Below are positions 55,258 through 63,671 of a stretch of DNA of 64,000 bases, one piece after another (the first letter of the stretch is position 1; each line of letters starts with the position of its first letter). This stretch comes from Paenibacillus harenae DSM 16969. GTDB lineage: Bacteria > Bacillota > Bacilli > Paenibacillales > Paenibacillaceae. The notes beneath the pieces are model-generated. The model was not told the origin of the DNA. It did no database searches and was given only the letters and a program-made list of their open reading frames with translations. The stretch covers positions 124,001 to 188,000 of the forward strand of contig NZ_AULV01000013.1 in NCBI RefSeq assembly GCF_000422465.1. Reading direction: 5' to 3'. The position numbers and the translations under genes were made by a program.

Positions 55258-55935
55258 TTAGGACGAGCGGCCGAGCACCGACGAATGACGCATGAAGCGG
55301 TAGCCCTTACGGACGCCGTTCATGACCCACTCGGGCACGGGCACCGGATTTCTGGACAGAAACGGCATGTAAATCCGGTTATATGCCCGCTTCAGATCAT
55401 CCCACATCGTGCACGACTCATCCTTCAGAAAATCGGAAATATCGACGACGACGCCCCGCCCGTCGCTGACCATCACATTTTTGCCATGAACGTCATGCGG
55501 ATTCAAGCCGCGCGAGCGAGCGTATTCGAGCGCCCCGTCGATATCGTCAATTGCGCTTTTGGGGATCGGTACGCCCTCAATGAGGCATTGATATAAGGTT
55601 TTCCCTTTTAAACGTTTTAAGATCAAATAGTAATAGCCGTCATGCTCGCCTGCGTAATAACAAGTCGAATATGCCGGATGAACGCCAAGCTTCCGGTACA
55701 CCTCGCTCTCGCTCTCCCAGCCTTCACGACCGGGAGCGTATACCTTTACGACAGTATCCGGATAATCGCGATGCGCGAATACGCCCGCGTAATTGCCCGC
55801 GCCCAGCAGCTTCCAGTCCTCCGGCGCGCTGTTCACCCGAACGGGGTCCCCTGTGTTCACGCTATATATCTCAAGGCCCGGAAGGAGCGACCGCTTCGTA
55901 AGCGCAATGAGTTCTTGCAGCTCTTTCTCCTCCAT
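55258..55935 (-). CDS. Protein-kinase-like protein
   Basis: Single-domain protein of the eukaryotic-like kinase/aminoglycoside phosphotransferase fold (225 aa). Visible elements: glycine-rich loop LLGAGNYAGVFAHRD, the ATP-binding Lys in TVVKVYAPG with its Glu partner in ESESEVYRKLGV, catalytic loop LNPHDVHGKNVMVSD (Asp and Asn), and the metal Asp in VVVDISDF. The small lobe is short, as in RIO/Bud32-type kinases and B. subtilis YrzF-like proteins. Start is uncertain: the ATG at 55935 follows AAAGGGG, while the GTG at 55974 or ATG at 55965 would add 10-13 residues. Substrate unknown. Confidence 0.75.
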   Translation of the reverse strand: MEEKELQELIALTKRSLLPGLEIYSVNTGDPVRVNSAPEDWKLLGAGNYAGVFAHRDYPDTVVKVYAPGREGWESESEVYRKLGVHPAYSTCYYAGEHDGYYYLILKRLKGKTLYQCLIEGVPIPKSAIDDIDGALEYARSRGLNPHDVHGKNVMVSDGRGVVVDISDFLKDESCTMWDDLKRAYNRIYMPFLSRNPVPVPEWVMNGVRKGYRFMRHSSVLGRSS

Positions 55936-56021
55936 TATCGATTGCGCCCCTTTCGTTTCCGCCATGATATGCACATCTTTTCATTGTAAAACGCGGAAGC
56001 GCAAAAAGAAAGACCGGTCCG

Positions 56022-56345
56022 TCAATGACCGCCGCTTACGATTTTCAGGCCGATGACGCCGGTTATGATCATCGCCAGGAACAAAACCTTGCGCCAATCC
56101 CGCGATTCTCCGAATAGACTCATGCCCAGCACGACGCTGCCGATCGAGCCGATCCCCGTCCATATTCCGTATGCGGTGCTGATCGGGATCGTCAAGAGCG
56201 CTTTCGACAAGAAGTAGAAGCTGACGAAGCCGGCTGCAATTGCGCCCGCCGTTCCCCTCCAGCGCTTAAAGCCGTCGGAGAGTTTCATGAACGTAACGCC
56301 GCCGACCTCGCCAAAGCCGGAAATAATCAAATAGAGCCATGCCAT
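56022..56345 (-). CDS. Small multidrug resistance family transporter, second subunit
   Basis: 107 residues, four TM helices, SMR fold. It has the essential membrane Glu in TM1 (IISGFGEVGGVTFMKLSDGF) and the family pattern IPISTAYGIWTGIGSIGSVVLGMSLFGES. It begins right after its partner gene, with the Shine-Dalgarno GGGAGG inside the partner's 3' end. Adjacent, unequal SMR genes usually form heterodimers (YkkCD, EbrAB types); substrates range from quaternary amines to guanidinium. No guanidine riboswitch was found upstream. Confidence 0.85.
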   Translation of the reverse strand: MAWLYLIISGFGEVGGVTFMKLSDGFKRWRGTAGAIAAGFVSFYFLSKALLTIPISTAYGIWTGIGSIGSVVLGMSLFGESRDWRKVLFLAMIITGVIGLKIVSGGH

Positions 56346-56347
56346 CT

Positions 56348-56725
56348 TTAAGAACCTCCCGTTTCAAAGGATTGCCGTCCGGAATTCTTCCCGGCTTCGG
56401 CCGGCTTCTCCTTCGACACGAGCTTCAGTCCGATAATGCCGCCGATTAATACCGCAATAAAGAACAGCCGCCAGAAATCCGCCGGCTCGTTCAGCACGAA
56501 TATGCCCGCGATTACCGTGCCTGCCGTTCCGATTCCCGTGAACATCGCATACGCGACGCCAATCTCTATCGTCCTCATAGCCCGCGCGAACAAAATAAAG
56601 CTCGCCGCAAGCAGAACAATCGTAACAAGGCTCGGAACGAGCCGGGTAAATCCTTCCGAATATTTTAATCCGAATGTCCAGCCGACCTCCAAAAAACCGG
56701 CCAGCAGCAAATAAATCCAAGGCAT
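56348..56725 (-). CDS. Small multidrug resistance family transporter, first subunit
   Basis: 125 residues: four TM helices with the TM1 Glu (LLAGFLEVGWTFGLKYSEGF), IEIGVAYAMFTGIGTAGTVIAGIFVLNEP in TM3-TM4, and a hydrophilic tail of about 20 residues beyond TM4 not found in its partner. The ATG at 56725 gives MPWIYLLLAGFLE; the longer frame from 56773 adds a polar N-terminus with no ribosome site. Partner of the next gene in a probable heterodimeric exporter. Confidence 0.85.
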   Translation of the reverse strand: MPWIYLLLAGFLEVGWTFGLKYSEGFTRLVPSLVTIVLLAASFILFARAMRTIEIGVAYAMFTGIGTAGTVIAGIFVLNEPADFWRLFFIAVLIGGIIGLKLVSKEKPAEAGKNSGRQSFETGGS

Positions 56726-56789
56726 CGTGTAAACCAATCCTCTCTTGCCGATCTCATTCCAGTCTGTCGTCAATCGAATACTCCGCCGA

Positions 56790-56848
56790 TTGCAAAATAA
56801 AGCAGGACCGTTCGAGCAGCCGATGCCGCTTGAGAACAGTCCCGCTTC
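56790..56848 (-). terminator. Terminator upstream of the SMR pair
   Basis: Minus strand AAGCGGGACTGTTC / GAACGGTCCTGCTT (14 bp with two wobble pairs) with a 20-nt loop that can form an inner GCGG/CTGC stem, then TTATTTTG. It ends the upstream hisC-membrane-protein transcript. Confidence 0.75.
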
Positions 56849-56854
56849 TTTCTT

Positions 56855-57304
56855 CTATACCTTCTTCTTCAGTTTGCTCCAAAGCAGCCATAACGCATTC
56901 ACAATCATCCCTAACGCAATCCCAAGCACTATGGCGATGACATTCAGGATTAAATAATAGACGAGCAGCAAGCCAAAATCATAAGGATCCCCCGTCATGG
57001 GCAGCACTCTGCTCAATAAGAATGCAAACAAAACGCTGAACGGGATCCAGAATAAAATAATAAATACCGGAATATACCAATGCCGGTTCCGGAACAGCAG
57101 CACGACCGGAACGGCGAATGCCGCAATCATGATCGCGCTGATGAGATAGCTCCAATCCACTATGCGGCTGTTATAATACGAAGCATATAAGAAGGCGTTT
57201 CCTGCCAGCGCATAGAGGGCGCTCAGCAGGAACACATGGCGAAGGGAACGCCGAAACAGCGCCTGCTCTTTAGAAACTTCTTGTTCCCTCACTGCAACTT
57301 CCAT
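56855..57304 (-). CDS. Four-TM membrane protein of unknown function
   Basis: 149 residues with a short charged N-terminus and four predicted TM helices (about 25-45, 52-70, 77-97, 112-140), ending KLKKKV. The start overlaps the hisC stop in TAATG, so it is translated with hisC. No family motif was recognised; nothing in it points to histidine synthesis. Confidence 0.7.
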   Translation of the reverse strand: MEVAVREQEVSKEQALFRRSLRHVFLLSALYALAGNAFLYASYYNSRIVDWSYLISAIMIAAFAVPVVLLFRNRHWYIPVFIILFWIPFSVLFAFLLSRVLPMTGDPYDFGLLLVYYLILNVIAIVLGIALGMIVNALWLLWSKLKKKV

Positions 57305-58365
57305 TATGCCTCCGTGATTTCGCGGAGCGCTTGGATCAATGAATCCATCTCCTCATCCGTACCGATGCTGACGCGCAAATATTCATTTATTCGCGGCTGA
57401 TCGAAATAACGGACGAGCACGCCTTTATCGCGAAGCCGGCCAAAGATTTGTTTGGCCGGCAATACCGGATGCGAAATGAACACGAAATTCGCCTTTGAAT
57501 CGGTTGCCTTGAAGCCGAGAGCAGCCAGCTGTTCCGATGTGCGTTCGCGGGTAGCCGTTACCTTGGCGGCCGTTTCCTTGAAGTAGGCCTCATCCTCGAA
57601 GGAAGCAATCGCGCCCGCCAGGGCAAGGCGGTCAAGCGTATAGGAGTTAAATGAATTTTTGATCCGGTTAAGACCTTCGATCAGCTCCTCGCTGCCGAAT
57701 GCGAATCCGACGCGCAAGCCTGCAAGCGAACGGGATTTCGACAATGTCTGCACGACCAGAAGATTCGGATAATCCGGGATAAGCCGCACCGCCGACTCAC
57801 CGCCGAAATCAATATACGCCTCGTCAATAATAACGGCTTGCTCCGGATTATTCTCGAGCAGCGTCCGGATCTGCTCCAGCGGGATGAGCTGAGCGGTCGG
57901 CGCGTTGGGATTCGGAATAATGATACCGCCGTTGTCCGGCAGGAACCGGTCGATCGGAACATGGAACCGCTCGTCCAGCGGAATAAGCTCCGCCTGCAAG
58001 CCGTAAAGCTTCGCATATACTTTATAGAAGCTGTAGGTAATGTCCGGGAACAGCAACTTCTTGGACGGATCGAAGAAGGCTGCGAAGGCGAAGGCCAATA
58101 TCTCATCCGAGCCGTTTCCTGCGAATACCTGCTCCGGCTTCAAGCCATAGTATTCAGCAGCTCTTTGCACCAGCGTTTCGCAGGTCGGGTCGGGGTACAG
58201 GCGCAAATCCGCATTTGCGGCTTCCTTGATCGCTTCGATCACCTTCGGTGAAGGCGGATACGGATTTTCGTTCGTATTCAGCTTAATATAGGTTTTATCC
58301 TTGGGCTGCTCTCCGGGTACATACGGTACGAGCGACGCCGTCAGCGGACTCCAAAATTTACTCAA
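57304..58365 (-). CDS. hisC: Histidinol-phosphate aminotransferase
   Basis: PLP-dependent class-II aminotransferase of histidine synthesis (imidazole acetol phosphate to histidinol phosphate; 353 aa), able in many bacteria to act on aromatic amino acids too. Marks: KLNTNENPYPPSPKVIEAI, GNGSDEILAFAFAAFFDP, IIPNPNAPTAQLIPLEQI, IIDEAYIDFGGESAV and the PLP-Lys TLSKSRSLAGLRVGFAFGS. It stands outside any his operon, as is common in Bacilli. Confidence 0.94.
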   Translation of the reverse strand: MSKFWSPLTASLVPYVPGEQPKDKTYIKLNTNENPYPPSPKVIEAIKEAANADLRLYPDPTCETLVQRAAEYYGLKPEQVFAGNGSDEILAFAFAAFFDPSKKLLFPDITYSFYKVYAKLYGLQAELIPLDERFHVPIDRFLPDNGGIIIPNPNAPTAQLIPLEQIRTLLENNPEQAVIIDEAYIDFGGESAVRLIPDYPNLLVVQTLSKSRSLAGLRVGFAFGSEELIEGLNRIKNSFNSYTLDRLALAGAIASFEDEAYFKETAAKVTATRERTSEQLAALGFKATDSKANFVFISHPVLPAKQIFGRLRDKGVLVRYFDQPRINEYLRVSIGTDEEMDSLIQALREITEA

Positions 58366-58398
58366 AGGCTGATCATCCTTTCGGGTTCATCTCTGCAT

Positions 58399-58860
58399 TT
58401 ATTTTACCATTATTTTGTTCCGCGATTGAAGCGCCGACCTTGTCAGGACCAACCCCAGCAGCGCCCCGAATGTATTCAAAATAATATCGTCGATGTCAAA
58501 AGTTCCAACCTTCGACAGCATCTGGATCAGCTCTACAACGGCGATCAGCGCAATAGACGCAGCCGTCAATATGAGCACCCGCTTGTATTTCTTGTTAAGC
58601 AACGGCAGGAAGATACCGATCGGGACGAATAAGACGATATTCCCGAATAAATTTTTGAACCAGGTGTCGAAGTTAAAATGATCGTAATGGATAATGTAGC
58701 GTTTAATGGTGTTAAAAGGAACGAGATTATAGGCGTACCCCTCAATGGAATAACGGTCGCGGTAAAATAATAACCAACCCATAATGACGGCGTAGCTTAA
58801 TGCCATAGCTGCAATCAATAGATTGAGCAGAATGCTTTTGAAATGCGCTCGTTTAAACAT
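58399..58860 (-). CDS. VanZ family membrane protein
   Basis: 153 residues with four to five TM helices. The VanZ pattern is clear: NLVPFNTIKRYI in the first loop, LFGNIVLFVPIGIFLPLL, then VVELIQMLSKVGTFDIDDIILNTFGALLGLVL. VanZ confers low teicoplanin resistance in enterococci, but most chromosomal homologues have no known function. Located 33 nt upstream of hisC on the same strand. Confidence 0.88.
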   Translation of the reverse strand: MFKRAHFKSILLNLLIAAMALSYAVIMGWLLFYRDRYSIEGYAYNLVPFNTIKRYIIHYDHFNFDTWFKNLFGNIVLFVPIGIFLPLLNKKYKRVLILTAASIALIAVVELIQMLSKVGTFDIDDIILNTFGALLGLVLTRSALQSRNKIMVK

Positions 58861-58899
58861 CGTATCACTTCACCTCATTCGAAGAGCCGCTCTTGTAGC

Positions 58900-59613
58900 T
58901 TACGGTCTCCAAGGCACGGCAAAGGTTTTGAAGCGGCCCGGCCCCGTAATTTCCAAGCCGTTAAGCTGATGGCCGTTCGAGCAGCCGCCGTCGATGCCTA
59001 TTTTGCCGTCGCCGAACCAGATGTTCGGCTTGCCGTGGATATCAATCGTTTTGGTATGTCCGAAAATAACGGTCTTGCTTACGACGGTCGGCCTGCTCAG
59101 AAACGGTTCCTTCATATAAAGAAAATCTCTGGGCGGCTGCTGGCGCCAATTCGGATAATTCGGATTCAATCCGGCATGGACATAAATAAAATGCTCATCC
59201 TCATGATAGTATGGCAGCCCGTCCAAAAAGGTTAAATGATGCGGATACCGCTCAAGAATGACCGACTTCGCGCGTTCAATCACATGCTGAATAGGCCCTT
59301 GCCGAATTCCCGCATAGCTCTCCGCGGTCTGTCGGCCGCCGTGACCGGAGAATTTCATTAATGCTTGCTCGCTGCGCTCCAGCATAACGTCTACTAACCT
59401 TTCATCGTGGTTGCCCTGGATCGCAATGGCGCCGTCCTTCTGCACAAGCTGATAAACCCGTTCCACCACTTCTCTGCTCCTCGGGCCTCTGTCGACGAAG
59501 TCGCCCAGCAAAACGAGCCGGTCTTCGCCCGGATTATATTTCATAAGCGCCAACAGATCGTTAAAGGGCGTAAAGCAGCCATGAATGTCGCTGATCACTA
59601 ACGTTCGCTTCAT
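58900..59613 (-). CDS. PPP-family metallophosphoesterase (PrpE/ApaH-like)
   Basis: 237-residue phosphoesterase with all PPP-family metal motifs: [35 protein letters not shown], and later [10 protein letters not shown] and VIFGHTKT. This set is shared by Ser/Thr phosphatases and by diadenosine tetraphosphatases such as PrpE; substrate cannot be told from the motifs. The ATG at 59613 overlaps the stop of the upstream acetyltransferase gene (ATGA). Confidence 0.9.
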   Translation of the reverse strand: MKRTLVISDIHGCFTPFNDLLALMKYNPGEDRLVLLGDFVDRGPRSREVVERVYQLVQKDGAIAIQGNHDERLVDVMLERSEQALMKFSGHGGRQTAESYAGIRQGPIQHVIERAKSVILERYPHHLTFLDGLPYYHEDEHFIYVHAGLNPNYPNWRQQPPRDFLYMKEPFLSRPTVVSKTVIFGHTKTIDIHGKPNIWFGDGKIGIDGGCSNGHQLNGLEITGPGRFKTFAVPWRP

Positions 59614-60116
59614 ACGCGCCTGCCTGAGATAATTAAATCCCGCTCCACGCCGTCGAGCACGGCCACTCTTGGCAGATGCCCCCACTGCTCGAATCCTAAC
59701 TTGCGAAGCAGCGCCAGACTTGGTTCGTTATGTCCGAAGACAAAGCCCAGCAGCGTATGGAGCCCCAGTCGCGGGCTTTCCTCAATAGCCTTCTCGATAA
59801 GAATGGATCCCAATCCGCGTGAACGGAATTCCTCCGCAATATAAATGCTAATTTCCGCAGTAGCGTTATATGCGGGTCGGCCGTAGAACGATTGAAAGCT
59901 GAACCATGCGACAATCTCTCCTTGCGTGCGCAGCACCCACAGGGGCCTGTGATTCGGCGAATGTTCGTCGAACCAAGCCCGCTTGCTCTCCACCGTGGCC
60001 GGCTCCAAATCCGCCGTCACCATCCGGCTTGCGATGGTTGAATTATAAATGTCGACGATCCGTGTCAGGTCGCTTGCCTGCGCGTCGACAATTTCATAAG
60101 GATGCTGACTGTACAT
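59610..60116 (-). CDS. GNAT family N-acetyltransferase (phosphinothricin-acetyltransferase-like)
   Basis: 168-residue acetyltransferase. Sequence marks of the PAT/YwnH group are [63 protein letters not shown] (acetyl-CoA pyrophosphate loop RSRGLGS) and [29 protein letters not shown]. Relatives acetylate phosphinothricin, methionine sulfone or similar compounds; the natural substrate is unknown. The ATG at 60116 follows GAGGTG; a GTG three codons upstream is the alternative. Translationally coupled to the metallophosphoesterase gene. Confidence 0.88.
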   Translation of the reverse strand: MYSQHPYEIVDAQASDLTRIVDIYNSTIASRMVTADLEPATVESKRAWFDEHSPNHRPLWVLRTQGEIVAWFSFQSFYGRPAYNATAEISIYIAEEFRSRGLGSILIEKAIEESPRLGLHTLLGFVFGHNEPSLALLRKLGFEQWGHLPRVAVLDGVERDLIISGRRV

Positions 60117-60131
60117 GCTCGCCACCTCTTA

Positions 60132-60563
60132 CTATTCGATGTCTAAGATTATTGCTTTTTTCTTATACAACCTTCTCTTTGCAAATTTACCGCCCAAATA
60201 ACCGAATAGAACGATTGAACCGTCATACAGGATATTAAGGAGGAACGGATCGCTTTCCGGGTCGAATAATGCCGCTATCGTGCCGAAGAATTGATAGGCG
60301 AATATAATCGCACCGAGCAGCAGGCTGTGATCCAGGCCGGGCTTTTTTGATATTTTATGCGCGTAATACCCTGCACAAAATATCGAGAGCCACGCCAATA
60401 AAAACTCGCCGATAAGTTCGCTTGTGTTATTCATCAGTTCATAGCTTGTCTGATAAGACAGTTCGACTAGCGCCGCAACAAGCACAAAACCCGCGGCTAC
60501 CGAACAAAACGCAAAGATAAGCACGCCTACCGTCAGCGCTTTGAAATCGATTCGTTTGACCAT
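60132..60563 (-). CDS. Four-TM membrane protein of unknown function
   Basis: 143 residues with four predicted TM helices (LTVGVLIFAFCSVAAGFVLVAALVEL; IGEFLLAWLSIFCAGYYAH; LLGAIIFAYQFFGTIAALF; ILYDGSIVLFGYLGGKF) and a basic C-terminus. The ATG at 60563 lies behind GGGAGAA; the longer frame starts at 60608. Resembles the many small TIGR04086-like or YrzE-like membrane proteins of Bacilli, but this is not a firm match. Confidence 0.65.
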   Translation of the reverse strand: MVKRIDFKALTVGVLIFAFCSVAAGFVLVAALVELSYQTSYELMNNTSELIGEFLLAWLSIFCAGYYAHKISKKPGLDHSLLLGAIIFAYQFFGTIAALFDPESDPFLLNILYDGSIVLFGYLGGKFAKRRLYKKKAIILDIE

Positions 60564-60667
60564 GGATTCTCCCTGCTCTCCCCGGATCCGTTTAAGCGAA
60601 ACTTTCATTTACTCAACTTTGATGAATTATATCACAGAGGAAGGCACTTGAGCGCATAAAAATACAG

Positions 60668-61261
60668 CTAATCCGCCATATACCGCTTGTAATCGTCCGG
60701 CGTGTTCAAGTTGGCGAAGACAGAAAGCGGGTCGTCCTCTTGCAACTCGAGCATGAACGTATTCAACCTCGAGAGCAGCCCCATTAGCCGATAGTCTCCC
60801 GCTTCCAGCGACCTCCGGATCTCCCGCACGGTTCGCGAATGATATAGAGCATGGAAAGGCTGCCCGGATAAGCAAATGACATCCGCCTCGCTATCCGCCG
60901 CGCTTATCAGTCTTTGAAGCAGCGGTACCGATAGACGCGGCATATCGCATGCCATGACGAATGTATAACCTTCGCCAATCGCTGATAAACCCGCATGCAA
61001 GCCCGAGAGCGGTCCGCAGCCGGGAATCCGGTCGGTGACGAAATTCGCTTGCGAAGCCAAGTCGTCAAGACCCTCGCGGTAAACCGCCTCGCGCTCCGGC
61101 GCGCCAATCGCAACCGTTAAAGACTGCGCAAATGCAGACACCTGCGCAGCCAACTGATAGAGGAGCGGCTTCCCGCCGATCGGCAGCAGCGCTTTATCCG
61201 TGCCCATTCTCGAACTTTGTCCCCCTGCCAAGATCAAACCGTGAACCGGTTTGTTTGCCAT
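60668..61261 (-). CDS. mobA: Molybdenum cofactor guanylyltransferase
   Basis: Transfers GMP from GTP to molybdopterin to make the guanine dinucleotide form of the cofactor (197 aa, GT-A-like nucleotidyltransferase). Signature GLILAGGQSSRMGTDKALLPIGG at the N-terminus, RIPGCGPLSGLHAGLSAIG, and the metal-binding Asp in FVMACDMPRLS. No other molybdenum cofactor genes or molybdoenzymes are in the window. An unusual stem-loop element lies 75-115 nt upstream. Confidence 0.9.
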   Translation of the reverse strand: MANKPVHGLILAGGQSSRMGTDKALLPIGGKPLLYQLAAQVSAFAQSLTVAIGAPEREAVYREGLDDLASQANFVTDRIPGCGPLSGLHAGLSAIGEGYTFVMACDMPRLSVPLLQRLISAADSEADVICLSGQPFHALYHSRTVREIRRSLEAGDYRLMGLLSRLNTFMLELQEDDPLSVFANLNTPDDYKRYMAD

Positions 61262-61335
61262 TTCCTCACCTCTTTCTATCGCAAGTAACGCCTGTCGGCG
61301 TCCTTGTCAAAGGACGCAACTGTTTAAGCTATGAC

Positions 61336-61376
61336 ATATAAGCCTGGTTATAAGTGCAAAACTATAACGCTTATAT
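61336..61376. repeat. Conserved double stem-loop element, copy B
   Basis: Outer stem ATATAAGC (61336-61343) / GCTTATAT (61369-61376), inner stem GTTATA (61347-61352) / TATAAC (61363-61368), minus-strand loop GTTTTGCACT. It is related to the 15236-15283 element in flank, architecture and loop, and like it abuts a minus-strand terminator and precedes a minus-strand gene (here mobA). Confidence 0.5.
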
Positions 61377-61380
61377 TTTT

Positions 61381-61417
61381 AAAAAAAGCCTGCCGAGCGT
61401 TCTCGCTCTGCAGGCTG
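61381..61417 (-). terminator. Rho-independent terminator of glnS
   Basis: Minus strand AGCCTGCAGAGCG / CGCTCGGCAGGCT stem with a mismatch, loop AGAA, then seven T residues; 15 nt past the glnS stop. Confidence 0.9.
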
Positions 61418-61431
61418 ACTGACGTTTAGGC

Positions 61432-63093
61432 TTAAGCTTTCGCGGGATCATACGAGCTCTTCAGCGATACGATGCGGTTGAACGCCAGCTTTTCTTCCGT
61501 CGTATCCTTCGGATCGACGTTAAAGTAGCCGTGCCGGAAAAACTGGAACTTGTCGCCGCCGGCCGCTTCCTTCATGTTCGGCTCGACGAAGCCCTCCAGC
61601 ACATCCAGTGAATTCGGATTGATGCACTCCAGGAACGGCTTGCCGTCCTCATCCGCTTCATCCGTAATGAGCGGTTCGAACAACCGGAACTCGGCAGTAA
61701 CCGCCTGGGATGCCTCTACCCAGTGAATGGTGCCCTTCACCTTGCGTCCGGTAAAGCCGCTTCCGCTCTTCGTCTCCGGATCGTAGGTGCAGCGCAATTC
61801 GACAACATTCCCAGCGTCGTCCTTGACGGCCTCTTGGCAAGTAATGAAATAAGCGTTCTTCAAACGCACTTCATTTCCCGGGAAAAGTCGGAAATATTTG
61901 CTCGGAGGATTTTCCATGAAATCGTCCTGTTCAATGTACAGCTCGCGGGAAAAAGGAATTTGTCGAATGCCCATTTCCTCGTTCTCGGCGTTATTCTCGG
62001 CATCCAGGAGCTCGGTTTGACCCTCCGGATAATTTGTAATAACAACCTTAAGCGGACGGAGGACCGCCATCGTGCGAGGCGCCTTCAGCTTCAAGTCTTC
62101 TCTTATAAAATGCTCCAGATTCCGCTCGTCAACGAGGCTGTTGCTCTTCGACACGCCGATCTCGCGGCAGAACGCGCGCATCGCTTCTGGCGTGTAGCCT
62201 TTGCGGCGAAGTCCGCTGATCGTCGGCATGCGCGGATCGTCCCAGCCGTCAACAACGCCCTCATCCACCAGCTGCTTCAGCTTGCGCTTGCTCATAACGG
62301 TATTCGTTACGTTCAAGCGGGCGAATTCGTATTGACGCGGCTTCGATTCCATCTCGCATTCGGCGATCGTCCAGTCGTAGAGCGGACGGTGATCCTCGAA
62401 CTCCAGCGTGCAGATCGAATGCGTCACGCCTTCGATCGCATCGCTTATCGGATGCGCGTAGTCATACATCGGGTAAATACACCAAGCGTCGCCCGTGCGG
62501 TGATGATGCGTATGAGCAATACGGTACAAGACAGGATCGCGCAGCGAAATATTCGGCGATGCCATATCGATCTTCGCGCGAAGCACCCGTTCGCCGTCCT
62601 TGAACTCGCCTGCGCGCATGCGCGCGAACAGATCGAGATTTTCCTCCACGCTGCGGTTCCGGTAAGGACTTTCCTTGCCGGGCTCGGTCAGCGTACCGCG
62701 ATATTCGCGCATTTGATCGGCCGTCAGATCGCAGACAAAAGCTTTGTCCTTCTTGATCAGGAGCACGGCGCGGTTATACAGCTCTTCGAAATAATCCGAG
62801 GCAAATCGAAGCTCGTCCCATTCGAAGCCGAGCCAGCGGACATCCTCTTGAATGGATTCCACGTACTCCGTATCTTCTTTCAGCGGATTCGTATCGTCAA
62901 AACGCAAGTTCGTTCTGCCTTTAAACTCATCGGCAAGCTCAAAGTTCAAGCAGATCGACTTGGCGTGGCCAATATGCAAGTAGCCGTTCGGCTCCGGCGG
63001 GAAGCGAGTAACAACCTCCTGTACATGGCCGCTCTTCAAATCTTCGATAACAATGTTTTTAATAAAATTCGAGGATGAGGACTTGTTTTCCAT
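61432..63093 (-). CDS. glnS: Glutaminyl-tRNA synthetase
   Basis: Class-I aminoacyl-tRNA synthetase charging tRNA-Gln directly with glutamine (553 aa). The HIGH motif is in [22 protein letters not shown] and the KMSKS-type loop reads [37 protein letters not shown] is a GlnRS landmark, and the C-terminal beta-barrel anticodon domain is present from about residue 340. The ATG at 63093 follows GGTGGAG; a GTG four codons earlier is the alternative. Most Firmicutes use GatCAB instead of GlnRS, so its presence is informative about lineage. Confidence 0.95.
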   Translation of the reverse strand: MENKSSSSNFIKNIVIEDLKSGHVQEVVTRFPPEPNGYLHIGHAKSICLNFELADEFKGRTNLRFDDTNPLKEDTEYVESIQEDVRWLGFEWDELRFASDYFEELYNRAVLLIKKDKAFVCDLTADQMREYRGTLTEPGKESPYRNRSVEENLDLFARMRAGEFKDGERVLRAKIDMASPNISLRDPVLYRIAHTHHHRTGDAWCIYPMYDYAHPISDAIEGVTHSICTLEFEDHRPLYDWTIAECEMESKPRQYEFARLNVTNTVMSKRKLKQLVDEGVVDGWDDPRMPTISGLRRKGYTPEAMRAFCREIGVSKSNSLVDERNLEHFIREDLKLKAPRTMAVLRPLKVVITNYPEGQTELLDAENNAENEEMGIRQIPFSRELYIEQDDFMENPPSKYFRLFPGNEVRLKNAYFITCQEAVKDDAGNVVELRCTYDPETKSGSGFTGRKVKGTIHWVEASQAVTAEFRLFEPLITDEADEDGKPFLECINPNSLDVLEGFVEPNMKEAAGGDKFQFFRHGYFNVDPKDTTEEKLAFNRIVSLKSSYDPAKA

Positions 63094-63237
63094 TGTGTTC
63101 TCCACCTGCGACCACCCTTTCCACGGAAAATATTCATCCTCCTATCATACACAATATTCCTTGAAAATATAAGACATGACGATGGGCAAGCTGCCCCATT
63201 TACCTCAGGAGCGCTTTAGGCATTATTTTATACCCTC

Positions 63238-63489
63238 TCAGATCATCTTCGTCTCCAGCGCTTCAATCCTTGCGCAAATATCCTGATGCCAGGACGTATC
63301 TCCGGTGTCATAAGCAATGAAAGCGAGCGATTTCAACGAGTCCAGCTTCAAGATCAAATCAAGGTTAACCGCCAGGCAATGGTCGAGTTCCAGTTTCTCA
63401 TTCTGCGTGAGCAGTTGATAGCCGCCGATTGCCTTTGCTTTAATAGTAAGTTCCGCCAGCCTGCGGTGTACGGGATGAATACCGACCAT
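63238..63489 (-). CDS. Small hypothetical protein of a Paenibacillus-type family
   Basis: 83-residue helical, soluble protein. The pattern HPVHRRLAELTIKAKA followed by ELDHCLAVNLDLILKLDSLKSLAFIAYDTGDTSWHQDICARIE resembles a short family often seen in Paenibacillus genomes and phages; function unknown. The ATG at 63489 is eight bases after AAGG; an ATG two codons upstream sits on the site itself. Confidence 0.65.
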   Translation of the reverse strand: MVGIHPVHRRLAELTIKAKAIGGYQLLTQNEKLELDHCLAVNLDLILKLDSLKSLAFIAYDTGDTSWHQDICARIEALETKMI

Positions 63490-63671
63490 GTGCATGACCT
63501 TCTTTCGGCAATAGAATATGGCTTACATTCCAAGCATCGCCCAAACTTTGCAGCTTCATAATCCAATCCGATAACAAAGTCGCTAGCATGACTGCTTCCC
63601 CAAAAGATATCTGCATTCGAACAAGCTGCCCTGCATAGGCTTCATAAAAGCGAATTCAGAATTTTATTGGA

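Noticed and set aside
56726..56848. Possible guanidine (ykkC) riboswitch before the SMR pair
   Set aside because: The conserved CUAGGGUUCC-type and ACGR motifs are missing; the structure seen is an ordinary terminator with a 14-bp stem.
61723..63078. 451-codon plus-strand ORF antisense to glnS
   Set aside because: Arg/His-rich antisense shadow of glnS with no ribosome site or domain.
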